Assembly: GCA_020717935.1 (NCBI GenBank)
Contig: DYDK01000115.1
Location: forward strand, 1-5,823
From: Desulfocapsa sp.
GTDB lineage: Bacteria; Desulfobacterota; Desulfobulbia; Desulfobulbales; Desulfocapsaceae
Direction of reading: 5' to 3'
DNA: 5,823 bases
Part shown: piece after piece, positions 1 to 5,665 of the stretch
Position numbering within the stretch: position 1 is the first letter of the stretch
Layout of the letters: the number at the start of each line of letters is the position of its first letter
The notes under the pieces: model-generated
The model's input: only the letters and a program-made list of their open reading frames with translations
Databases searched by the model: none
Told to the model about the DNA's origin: nothing
Program-made: the position numbers and the translations under genes

Positions 1-45
1 CCAAATCTGGTCGCAATTCAGGTACATTGGTAATTTCCGAGTCCC

Positions 46-201
46 TTAGCGAAGATGCCGAAAAGTCCAAAAAGCCTCTCATTTCGAGTGACAGTGAGAA
101 ATCGTGTTTCTCAACCACTGGATACTCTTAAGATTTCTCCGAGAAATATTCCTCGTCGAAATGACATTATGATAATCCGGTCGTTTCGGAGTCTTCGTTT
201 A
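46..201. repeat. Large imperfect palindrome downstream of bioB (REP/MITE-like)
   Basis: Three nested pairs of inverted arms share one centre. The outer arms are 46-68 and 179-201 (17 of 23 positions match). The middle arms TCATTTCGA (79-87) and TCGAAATGA (156-164) are perfect. The inner arms GAGAAATC (96-103) and GATTTCTC (132-139) are perfect. The central loop is 104-131. The right outer arm is part of the 50-bp repeat 169-218, so the left outer arm is a diverged third copy of that repeat core. The layout fits a non-coding dispersed palindromic element, the kind often found between genes in Desulfobacterota and other phyla. It has no U-tract, so it does not look like a simple intrinsic terminator. 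No gene is recognisable in 1-219. Confidence 0.6.
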
Positions 202-218
202 CCTGCGAGACCATCAAA
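169..218 (-). repeat. 50-bp dispersed repeat, copy A, abutting the bioB stop codon
   Basis: This matches the reverse complement of 5661-5710 at 48 of 50 positions. Read in the direction of bioB it begins one base after the TAA stop (220-222). It can fold weakly as two hairpins: GTCT/AGAC arms around an AGGTAA loop, then TCCG/CGGA arms. Relative to copy B one difference keeps a G-U pair and the other breaks a G-C pair. The unit is also the inner-facing arm of the large palindrome 46-201. Confidence 0.8.
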
Positions 219-219
219 T

Positions 220-1176
220 TTATAGGGTAAATCCCATCTTGCCAATAGTCCGCACATCCTCTACCAGACCGTTGCCGGCGGTGGTCAGATAGTTGCCGAC
301 AATGGCCCCGTTGGCGCCAGCGGCAAAGCATTGATATTGCTGCTCGCCAAATTGATTACGGCCTCCGGCCAAGCGAATGACAGCCCGTGGATTGATAAAC
401 CGGAACAGGGCAATGGTACGCAGAACTTCGGAAAAGGCTATGGGCTCAAGGTGTTCAAAAGGCGTTCCGGCAATGGGGGTCAAGATATTGATGGGAATGG
501 ACAAAACCGCAAGTTCACGAAGTTCAAAGGCAAGCTGTAAGCGCTGTTCCGTCGTCTCACCCATGCCGATAATGCCGCCGGAACAGATATCCATTCCCGA
601 CTCCCGGGCAATCTGGATGGTGGCCACCTTCTCTTCCCAGGTGTGAGTGGTGCAGACTTGGGGAAAAAATTCGCGGCAACTCTCCAGATTACAATGATAG
701 CGGCGCACGCCAAACGAGACCAAGCGCGCGGCCTTTTCAGGGGTAAGAAAACCCATGGAGGCACAGAACGACAGACTGGTTTCCTTGCTAAGAATGTTAT
801 AGAGGAGTCCGAATTTCTCAAGCTGCTCACCAGCTACCGACCGACCAGCTGTCACCAAAGAAAGACGACGCACACCAGAACGGTCATTTTCCCTGGCTTG
901 ACCAAGAGCTACGCCAGTCTCAATGAACGGATAGGAATCAATAACCGCAGAATTGTAAACAGATTGGGCACAATAACGGCAATCTTCAGAACAATGCCCT
1001 GATCGGGCATTGATGATGGAACAAAGATCAAAGGAGTTCTCATGAAAAAAGCGACGCAGGGTATTTGCCGCCTGACAGAGTTCGCCGAGATCGGCACTCT
1101 GTGCCAGGTCCATGGCCAGCTCATAACTGAGATCGTCGCCATTCTGAACCTGTTCAAGGCAATGAGGGATACTCAT
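220..1176 (-). CDS. bioB: Biotin synthase (radical SAM, BioB)
   Basis: BioB catalyses the last step of biotin synthesis, inserting sulfur into dethiobiotin using S-adenosylmethionine radicals, in the cytoplasm. I start it at the ATG at 1174-1176 (318 aa), because 'MSIPHCLEQ..' aligns with usual BioB N-termini; an in-frame TTG at 1216-1218 would add 14 residues. Neither start has a strong Shine-Dalgarno site. The radical-SAM CxxxCxxC motif is C62, C66, C69 (GHCSEDCRYCAQ). Of the four ligands of the E. coli [2Fe-2S] cluster, C128, C188 and R260 have counterparts in C138, C198 and R268. The C97 position is serine (S106, in LSLVTAGR). Extra cysteines occur at C162, C167 and C175 (VCTTHT), so the auxiliary cluster may be of another type. 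The gene is last in the mlaEFD unit, 54 bp after mlaD, and no other bio gene is in the window. Confidence 0.95.
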   Translation of the reverse strand: MSIPHCLEQVQNGDDLSYELAMDLAQSADLGELCQAANTLRRFFHENSFDLCSIINARSGHCSEDCRYCAQSVYNSAVIDSYPFIETGVALGQARENDRSGVRRLSLVTAGRSVAGEQLEKFGLLYNILSKETSLSFCASMGFLTPEKAARLVSFGVRRYHCNLESCREFFPQVCTTHTWEEKVATIQIARESGMDICSGGIIGMGETTEQRLQLAFELRELAVLSIPINILTPIAGTPFEHLEPIAFSEVLRTIALFRFINPRAVIRLAGGRNQFGEQQYQCFAAGANGAIVGNYLTTAGNGLVEDVRTIGKMGFTL

Positions 1177-1230
1177 GAAAAATAAGGTGTTTTCAGGAAT
1201 TACACTAGGCTGCAGCAAGAAGTATCCAAG

Positions 1231-1689
1231 CTACTTCACACTGCCAAAGGCAAACTTACTGATCAGAGCCTCCAGATCAACCGCCGACTCGGTTTCCATC
1301 AGGACATCGCCGTCGGTAAACAGCTTCTCGTCACCGCCCAGGGTCAATTGAATATACTTATCACCAATAATCCCCTGCGACTTAACCGAGGCCATGGAGT
1401 CAACGGGCACCTTCACGCCCTTATTGATCTGCAAGGCAACATGGGCAAGCTCATCATCGCCCAGCCAGGTGCGTTGCACTTGGCCTACGACAACACCGGC
1501 AATCTGTACGGATGCGCCTTTTTTCACACCGGAGATATTATCAAATTCGGCATTGACCACAAAGCTCTTGCCAGCGCTCACTATGCCAACTTCGCCAAGT
1601 TGCAAGGCCAGATAACCAAAGGCCAGAAATCCGGCCACCATAAAAAGGCCCACAAAAAGTTCAAGATATTCAAAACGATTCTGTTTCAT
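1231..1689 (-). CDS. mlaD: MlaD-type MCE-domain protein, lipid transport
   Basis: This is the substrate-binding subunit of the Mla phospholipid transporter. Family knowledge: MlaD forms a hexameric ring anchored in the inner membrane on the MlaFE complex and passes lipids between it and the periplasmic carrier MlaC. The 152-aa product has one N-terminal membrane helix (about residues 9-31, LFVGLFMVAGFLAFGYLAL) and an MCE domain at about 42-118 (FDNISGVKKGASVQIAG... IIGDKYIQL). The C-terminal tail is short, making it somewhat smaller than the E. coli protein (about 183 aa). I chose the ATG at 1687-1689: a GGTGGGGGG purine run lies just upstream, and the ATG overlaps the mlaF stop as TAATG, which suggests translational coupling. 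A GTG at 1711-1713 would add 8 residues but has a poor ribosome site. Confidence 0.93.
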   Translation of the reverse strand: MKQNRFEYLELFVGLFMVAGFLAFGYLALQLGEVGIVSAGKSFVVNAEFDNISGVKKGASVQIAGVVVGQVQRTWLGDDELAHVALQINKGVKVPVDSMASVKSQGIIGDKYIQLTLGGDEKLFTDGDVLMETESAVDLEALISKFAFGSVK

Positions 1690-2471
1690 TATCCCCCCAC
1701 CCTGCTCTGACACGGGTTTCCCATTGTTTTCTCCACAAATTCAACAATATGCGGCAACCGCGATTCTTGAAGCGCTTTCACGCTTTCAAAGACAGCGGTT
1801 TTTCCATTATTTAAGACCACTATCTGATCCGCCAGATCAAAGACCCGAGGAATATCATGACTGACAATGACTGCCGTATATCCCACCTCTTGCTGGATTT
1901 TGACAAAAAGGGCATAAATATCCTGGGTCATAACTGGATCAAGACCGGTGGTGGGTTCATCAAAAAGCATGATCTGCGGATTTAACTGCAAGGCCCGGGC
2001 CAACCCCACCCGTTTCCGCATCCCGCCACTCAACTGAGCCGGAAACTTCTCCTCATGACCGGTCAATTCAAGTTGACTGAGAATAACGGCAACCTGATCA
2101 TGAATTTCCTGCTCCGACTTGCGGGTTCGTTCCCGCAACGGCAAAGCGACATTCTCAAAAACAGTCAAAGAATCAAAAAGGGCTGCCCCTTGAAAAAGAA
2201 CACCAAATTGGGTTCGTAACTGCTCAAGTTCTCGTCCTCGGGCCCCAACGACGGAAATGCCATCAACAAAAATCTGGCCGCTGTCCACGGCCATCAGACC
2301 AAGGATGAGCTTCAAGGTGACACTTTTCCCCTGGCCACTACCACCAGCAATAACGGTGGTCTTGCCCTTGGGAATAGTGAAGCTGACCCTATCAAGGATG
2401 ATCTGCTGGCCGCCGTCCTGTTTGGCAAAGGATTTAACCACATCTTTGAATTCTATAGCAAATTCACTCAT
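1689..2471 (-). CDS. mlaF: MlaF-type ABC transporter ATP-binding protein
   Basis: This is the cytoplasmic ATPase of the Mla lipid transporter, powering the MlaE permease. The 260-aa product shows every ABC motif: Walker A GGSGQGKS (43-50), Q-loop Q94 in LFQGA, signature LSGGM (147-151), Walker B IMLFDEP (167-173, catalytic E172), D-loop GLD (176-178) and switch H205 in VSHD. The stretch VLFQGAALFDSLTVFENVALPLRE is characteristic of the MlaF/Ttg2A branch. The ATG at 2469-2471 lies 10 bp after the mlaE stop and has no clear Shine-Dalgarno site of its own, so it probably depends on coupling through the minicistron at 2468-2485. The 3' end overlaps the mlaD start by one base. No MlaB-like STAS protein is encoded nearby. 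Confidence 0.95.
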   Translation of the reverse strand: MSEFAIEFKDVVKSFAKQDGGQQIILDRVSFTIPKGKTTVIAGGSGQGKSVTLKLILGLMAVDSGQIFVDGISVVGARGRELEQLRTQFGVLFQGAALFDSLTVFENVALPLRERTRKSEQEIHDQVAVILSQLELTGHEEKFPAQLSGGMRKRVGLARALQLNPQIMLFDEPTTGLDPVMTQDIYALFVKIQQEVGYTAVIVSHDIPRVFDLADQIVVLNNGKTAVFESVKALQESRLPHIVEFVEKTMGNPCQSRVGG

Positions 2472-2487
2472 AAGAGGACACTCATAA
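2465..2487 (-). promoter_or_regulatory. mlaE-mlaF coupling site with a 5-codon minicistron
   Basis: On the coding strand, TTATGAGTG occurs twice, 14 bp apart (2479-2487 and 2465-2473). The first copy carries the mlaE stop TGA inside an ATGA overlap with another ATG. That ATG opens a frame of five codons (M-S-V-L-L) closed by TGA at 2468-2470, which overlaps the mlaF ATG, again as ATGA. The arrangement would let a terminating ribosome restart twice without a Shine-Dalgarno site. The layout is seen directly. Its use in translation is inference. Confidence 0.5.
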
Positions 2488-3273
2488 CAAAACTGCCGTC
2501 AACAGATAGTCAAAAATCAGCACGGCAATGGACGAATAGACCACGGCCTGGGTGGTGACCCGACTGACACTCTGAGCCCCAAATCCAGCCCCGCGAATCT
2601 GATAGACGAAATAGCCCCGCCCTGTACAGATCCAGACCACCAGCAAGGCAAAGACAAAGGATTTAATGACTCCCAACCGAATGTCGTGATTGGTGACGCT
2701 GCTCCTCATCCCTTCCAGATAACTGCCAGGATTAACCCCCATGAGATGCACTCCGGCAAGATAGCCACCAGCAATGCCCACCACATCGAACAGAGCGGTC
2801 AACAGGGGGACAGAAACCAGAGCCGCCAGAAATTTGGGACTGATAAGATACCGAAAAGGATCAATGGCCATGCACTCCAGGGCATCAATCTGCTCTGAAA
2901 TCCGCATGATACCCAGCTCGGCACACATGGCCGAACCGGCCCGACCGGCCACCATGATGGCGGTCAACACCGGCCCCAATTCCATAATCAGGGTCAGAGA
3001 AACCGCCGAGCCAAGCATGCCTTCAGCTCCGAACTTGTGCAGAGAATAATAGCCCTGCAAACCAAGTACCATGCCGGTAGAGGCGGCCGTGCAGAAGATC
3101 ACCATCATCGAGCCAACCCCGATAAAATGCATCTGCCGCATAAACTCGGCCATTCGAAAAGGGCGCCGGAAAACCCCTTTGAATGCCAGTAAAAGATACA
3201 ACCCCATCCGCCCCATATCCTGAAGCACATAGAGACCAGCATCTCCTAATTTTTCCACGGGATTTCGCAACAT
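2482..3273 (-). CDS. mlaE: MlaE-type ABC transporter permease
   Basis: This is the inner-membrane permease of the Mla system, which moves phospholipids between the inner membrane and the MlaD ring to maintain outer-membrane lipid asymmetry. The 263-aa product, close to the usual 260, has an amphipathic N-terminal segment, then about five hydrophobic segments (roughly 52-75, 89-112, 148-176, 202-217 and 244-262). The MlaE family core is at 98-148: ELGPVLTAIMVAGRAGSA, then AELGIMRISEQIDALE, then DPFRYLISP. I start it at the ATG at 3271-3273, 7 nt after AGGGTGA. A TTG at 3298-3300 would add nine residues and sits almost on the predicted transcription start. It is the first gene of the mlaEFD-bioB unit, with two candidate promoters directly upstream. 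Confidence 0.95.
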   Translation of the reverse strand: MLRNPVEKLGDAGLYVLQDMGRMGLYLLLAFKGVFRRPFRMAEFMRQMHFIGVGSMMVIFCTAASTGMVLGLQGYYSLHKFGAEGMLGSAVSLTLIMELGPVLTAIMVAGRAGSAMCAELGIMRISEQIDALECMAIDPFRYLISPKFLAALVSVPLLTALFDVVGIAGGYLAGVHLMGVNPGSYLEGMRSSVTNHDIRLGVIKSFVFALLVVWICTGRGYFVYQIRGAGFGAQSVSRVTTQAVVYSSIAVLIFDYLLTAVLL

Positions 3274-3301
3274 CTTCCGTTCACCCTGAGCAAACGACAA
3301 A

Positions 3302-3329
3302 AAAATAGCATTAACAAAATAGCATTAAC
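3302..3329 (-). repeat. 14-bp perfect tandem duplication in the mlaE promoter
   Basis: The unit AAAATAGCATTAAC occurs twice head to tail (3302-3315 and 3316-3329), and a degraded third unit may follow (3330-3343, about 9 of 14 matches). On the mlaE strand each unit reads GTTAATGCTATTTT and contains an extended -10-like box, TGCTATTTT. Confidence 0.85.
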
Positions 3330-3331
3330 AA
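3302..3331 (-). promoter_or_regulatory. Candidate mlaE promoter P2 (duplicated)
   Basis: TTGTTA (3326-3331) is separated by 18 bp from TATTTT (3302-3307), which is preceded by TGC as in an extended -10. It was made by the 14-bp duplication and overlaps P1. Its transcripts would start near 3295, leaving about 22 nt before the mlaE ATG at 3273. It is weaker than P1 because of the longer spacer. Confidence 0.35.
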
Positions 3332-3344
3332 ACAAGCATAACAA
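3316..3344 (-). promoter_or_regulatory. Candidate mlaE promoter P1
   Basis: TTGTTA (3339-3344, 4 of 6 consensus bases) is separated by 17 bp from TATTTT (3316-3321, 4 of 6). The TG one base upstream of the -10 makes it an extended -10 type. It would start transcripts near 3309, about 36 nt before the mlaE ATG. It is divergent from the tRNA-Leu promoter. Confidence 0.5.
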
Positions 3345-3408
3345 TCATGCCCTTTTCCAAAAAAGTATGTTACTCCACCCCACAGCAATTCGCACCTACC
3401 ATTTCTCT

Positions 3409-3438
3409 TTGACAAACAAAACACGACTATGGTACAAA
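3409..3438 (+). promoter_or_regulatory. tRNA-Leu promoter
   Basis: A perfect -35 TTGACA (3409-3414) is followed after 18 bp by TACAAA (3433-3438), which is preceded by TGG as in an extended -10. Transcription would start at about 3445, just ahead of the mature tRNA 5' end at 3448, so the 5' leader would be very short. Confidence 0.65.
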
Positions 3439-3447
3439 GAAACCCAT

Positions 3448-3535
3448 GCCTGGATGGTGGAACTGGTAGACACCCGAGACTTAAAATCTCGTGACCCTTG
3501 CGGTCGTGCGGGTTCGACTCCCGCTCTAGGCACCA
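3448..3535 (+). tRNA. tRNA-Leu (anticodon UAA)
   Basis: An 88-nt class II tRNA with encoded CCA. The acceptor stem GCCTGGA (3448-3454) pairs with TCTAGGC (3525-3531) with one G-U. The discriminator is A3532 and CCA is 3533-3535. The anticodon stem CGAGA/TCTCG (3475-3479/3487-3491) closes the loop CTTAAAA, which puts the anticodon TAA at 3482-3484 and reads UUA leucine codons. A long variable arm (TGACCCTTGCGGTCG) and the T arm GCGGGTTCGACTCCCGC support a leucine tRNA. It stands alone with its own promoter and terminator. Confidence 0.97.
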
Positions 3536-3547
3536 CAGCACATGAAT

Positions 3548-3588
3548 AAAGCCTGAATGACCATAGACAACAGTTATTCAGGCTTTTT
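3548..3588. terminator. Intrinsic terminator shared by tRNA-Leu and marC
   Basis: AAAGCCTGAAT (3548-3558) pairs perfectly with ATTCAGGCTTT (3576-3586). Three more inner pairs bring the stem to about 14 bp around an 11-nt loop. A run of five T follows on the plus strand (3584-3588), ending the tRNA transcript. On the minus strand the stem is followed by TTTATT, a weaker tract, so it may also end marC transcription, whose stop lies 29 bp away. Confidence 0.85.
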
Positions 3589-3616
3589 CATTATGGAGAC
3601 CGCATCGCCTTTTCAT

Positions 3617-4255
3617 TCAGGAAAGCACAGGGAACAAACCCTTCATCCCACCGGCAATAAACTCAACGGCAATAGCGGCCAGAATCAAACCCATGACCCG
3701 TGAGAATATATTGATACCCGTCTGCGATGTATGTCGAGAGATCCATGGGATAGCAAGAAAAGCCAGCCACAGAACCAACCCAATCAGGAGTATATCCAGC
3801 CCCATGAACAGGTAGTGAAGGGGCGCATGACTTTTATGGGTATACAGAATAACGGTACTGATAGCCCCGGGGCCTGCCAGCAGAGGCATAGAAATGGGAA
3901 CAACGGCCACCGATTCACGGTTATCACTTCGATCATGATCCGCCTCTTCTTTGCTGAATGAGATCGCACTGTGACGGGCATGAAGCATGGAGATGGCCAT
4001 GAGCAAGAGCAGAATCCCGCCAGCAACCCGAAACGAATTGATGCTGATGCCAAAAAAACCGAGAAGGAACTCGCCTGTCAGCAAAGCTGTGACCAGAATC
4101 ACCAGAACGGAAATAACCGTAGCCTTGGCGGTTCGCTTAAATTCTTCCTCCGAAGCATCTGCCGTCAGGGCAATGACAATGGGGATGGCCCCGATGGGAT
4201 TGACGATGGCAAGCAAGGCAATAAAGATTTTGGTATATTCCGTGAATTCGAGCAT
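3617..4255 (-). CDS. MarC family (UPF0056) inner-membrane protein
   Basis: A 212-aa integral membrane protein of the MarC/YhgN/YchE family. The family's role is unsettled: the original link of E. coli marC to antibiotic resistance was not upheld, and transport is only inferred. About six membrane segments are visible (roughly 8-30, 45-68, 72-92, 117-139, 147-169 and 184-208), with a charged loop at 93-116. The two family signatures are in the expected places: NPIGAIP (19-25) near the start and PISMPLLAGPGAIS (120-133) opening the second half, consistent with the internal two-fold repeat. The start is the ATG at 4253-4255, 4 nt after an AGAGGAGGA ribosome site. The ATG at 4274-4276 lies upstream of that site and is unlikely. 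The gene is convergent with tRNA-Leu. I see no convincing promoter upstream. Confidence 0.9.
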   Translation of the reverse strand: MLEFTEYTKIFIALLAIVNPIGAIPIVIALTADASEEEFKRTAKATVISVLVILVTALLTGEFLLGFFGISINSFRVAGGILLLLMAISMLHARHSAISFSKEEADHDRSDNRESVAVVPISMPLLAGPGAISTVILYTHKSHAPLHYLFMGLDILLIGLVLWLAFLAIPWISRHTSQTGINIFSRVMGLILAAIAVEFIAGGMKGLFPVLS

Positions 4256-4411
4256 ACTTCCTCCTCTTTCCCCCATCTATTCCTGATACACTCCGCCCTT
4301 TCTTTAATCCTCTTACGGGGAAATGCAAACATTATTCCCAACCCTGTCGAATAAATATCCCTAAGATTTTTTATCCATTTACTCCCATGAAATATGATTG
4401 AAAATCAGTAA

Positions 4412-4498
4412 TGTCCGGTTAGAAAATTGCGTATCAAAAAAAATTCCAGTGAGAGTACTTTTTTTGTGCTTTTTTGTATGCAATTTTCTAACCGGACA
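4412..4498. mobile_element. 87-bp mini-element with perfect 19-bp terminal inverted repeats
   Basis: TGTCCGGTTAGAAAATTGC (4412-4430) recurs perfectly inverted at 4480-4498. The similarity continues inward (GCGTATCAAAAAA against GCATACAAAAAA on the other arm), giving arms of about 30 bp around an A/T-rich centre. The outward-facing ends look like the two ends of an insertion sequence with nearly everything between them deleted, or a MITE. No clear target duplication is seen (flanks CAGTAA and CTGCTG). Identity with any named IS is not claimed. Confidence 0.65.
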
Positions 4499-4796
4499 CT
4501 GCTGGATAAAACCTACTGGATTGCCACCGACCATTTTGATCTGACTGCGGAGCAAGTGGCGTTTGTACATAAGCTCCGTTGGGTTATTGAGAAATTCTTT
4601 GCATGGTGGAACGGGCACCTCAATATCTCTCATCTTTTTGCCAGAAGCAAGAACGGCCTGATGGTACAGATTCTCTCTGCTCTCATCACCTCTCTGCTCT
4701 TCGCGATTTATTGCCGCCAAAAACACGGGGAACCAGTATCCCATCGCCTGTGTGCGTCAACCCAGTAATCAGATTCGTAATAAGGCTTTACAATAG
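4499..4796 (+). pseudogene. IS4-type transposase, C-terminal remnant, frameshifted
   Basis: The frame from 4499 encodes the end of an IS4-family DDE transposase: YWIATDHFDLTAEQ, then HKLRWVIEKFFAWW, then ARSKNGLMVQIL. Only about the last 100 residues remain; the catalytic aspartates and the whole N-terminal part are missing, and the homology starts directly at the edge of the 87-bp mini-element. Within the Y-(2)-R-(3)-E-(6)-K signature, R (4577-4579) and the catalytic E (4589-4591) survive, but Y has become H (4568-4570) and K has become N (4610-4612). A one-base gain in the CCC at 4740-4742 shifts the frame: the first frame stops at TAA (4766-4768), while the natural tail (IACVRQPSNQIRNKALQ) continues in another frame to TAG at 4794-4796. 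It is not functional. No matching right terminal repeat is found downstream. Confidence 0.85.
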
Positions 4797-4812
4797 GCCA
4801 AAACATACGGTG

Positions 4813-4939
4813 TAATTCCATTTCTAAATAAAAACTATAATATTACAGAAAGGACTGTTGGTGATACGCCAATATCAATAAGGGGAAATGGCATGAGTGC
4901 CTATGTAATAAGTAAATATTTGAAATAGAAATGGAATAA
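4813..4939. mobile_element. MITE-like element flanked by TAA
   Basis: TTCCATTTCTA (4816-4826) is repeated perfectly inverted as TAGAAATGGAA (4926-4936). The 121-bp unit is bounded by TAA on both sides (4813-4815 and 4937-4939), consistent with a TA-type target duplication as made by IS630/Tc1-mariner transposases. A subterminal ATTACA occurs at similar distance from both ends (27-28 bp). It is very A/T-rich at the ends, carries no gene, and is too small to move without a helper. The assignment is inferred from structure alone. Confidence 0.45.
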
Positions 4940-5137
4940 TGCGACAAAGAAGACGACTGAAAAACCTACATGCAAATCCCTCACCGAACCCTACTGTATA
5001 ACAAAATTCGACCTCTCTTTTAGCCTTTCTTGGCACGGACGAAAACGGGACCCTACCGCCACCCCAATCTGGCTTGATTTCATGAAGTTGGGTGCGACAC
5101 TAACAGTAAAAGCGATTCAATAAGGAACAAAGGAGTC
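4940..5137. other. Intergenic region, no gene recognised
   Basis: No reading frame longer than about 30 codons and no RNA gene is recognisable. A TATAAC box at 4997-5002 could be a -10 element for the gene at 5138, but no good -35 lies 16-18 bp upstream. Ahead of that gene are AAGGA (5122-5126) and AAGGAG (5130-5135). The second is unusually close to the ATG, so the first may contribute. Confidence 0.4.
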
Positions 5138-5665
5138 ATGGCAACACGATCAGATCTTTATGCGTTTTTTTACAGCGGTGATGTTGTGTTGAAGCTGGCG
5201 ACGGCTCACGATCTTCATGCCCGTTATGGTGAATTCCTTGTTCAACAGCTGGATATCATGTCGCAACTGACGGTGGTACTGGCGGATGAACAGATCTCGC
5301 AGGCCCAGATGATCACCATGGGAATGGGCGAAACCTGTACCCAATGTGCGAATCGACAGGGGGGAGGCTGTTGTAGCCGGTTTATGGCAGGCGAGAACGA
5401 TGTCCTGCAACTGTTAATGAATCTATTGGCCGGAGTTCAGGTGGTGATTCAGCAGGAAGATACAGTTGAGTGCTGCTTTCTGGGGGAAGCGGGATGCATA
5501 TTAACTCTCAAACCGATGTTCTGTCTCAACTATAATTGCAGTCATATCAAGGAGGAAAGGGATGCTGCCGCCCTGAGCCTTCTCGAACGGCGAACAGGTG
5601 ACCTGCTTCGAAAACAGGCCGTTCTAGAGCAGATGCTGCTGGATTTTTTCTACAAGTATCTTTGA
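5138..5665 (+). CDS. YkgJ-like cysteine-cluster protein (CxxC..CC)
   Basis: A 175-aa soluble protein, no signal peptide, of the putative metal-binding YkgJ/CxxCxxCC type. Nine cysteines are grouped in the family order: C67-x2-C70 (CTQC), C78-C79 after GGG, then C112-C113 (ECCFLGEAGC) with C120, and C129 and C134 (PMFCLNYNC). Family members are thought to bind zinc or an iron-sulfur cluster, but no activity is established, and old names such as 'Fe-S oxidoreductase' are not supported. The flanks (about 1-60 and 137-175) are helical and leucine-rich, which could serve in dimerisation. The start ATG follows AGGAG by only 2 nt. The gene stands alone beyond transposon debris. Its TGA stop lies inside copy B of the 50-bp repeat, and no terminator is visible. 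Confidence 0.75.
   Translation: MATRSDLYAFFYSGDVVLKLATAHDLHARYGEFLVQQLDIMSQLTVVLADEQISQAQMITMGMGETCTQCANRQGGGCCSRFMAGENDVLQLLMNLLAGVQVVIQQEDTVECCFLGEAGCILTLKPMFCLNYNCSHIKEERDAAALSLLERRTGDLLRKQAVLEQMLLDFFYKYL

Noticed and set aside
3..131. Open plus-strand frame from the left edge to TAA at 129-131
   Set aside because: About 42 codons of low-complexity Ser/Glu/Lys composition that run through the palindrome. No family is recognisable, so it is better explained as non-coding repeat.
331..1002. Several open frames antisense to bioB, and the overlapping frames 480-830 and 909-1157 on its own strand
   Set aside because: They lie wholly within a confident biotin synthase gene, have no family resemblance and no ribosome sites. 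They are shadows.
3448..3535. tRNA-Leu as an integration site for a mobile element
   Set aside because: No second copy of the tRNA 3' end and no integrase is seen in the window. The nearby transposon debris is of IS/MITE type, which does not use tRNA genes in this way.
3311..3541. 76-codon minus-strand frame across the tRNA and the mlaE leader
   Set aside because: It is antisense to the tRNA and covers both promoters. The peptide (LERESNPHDRKGHE-like) is the usual false translation of tRNA antisense.
4427..4498. N-terminal extension of the transposase frame into the mini-element (MRIKKNSSESTFF..)
   Set aside because: It is translation through terminal repeat sequence and has no likeness to a transposase. 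The homology starts only after 4499.
5029..5050. TGGCAC resembling a sigma-54 -24 element
   Set aside because: No GC of a -12 element occurs at the required spacing, so it does not meet the sigma-54 pattern.
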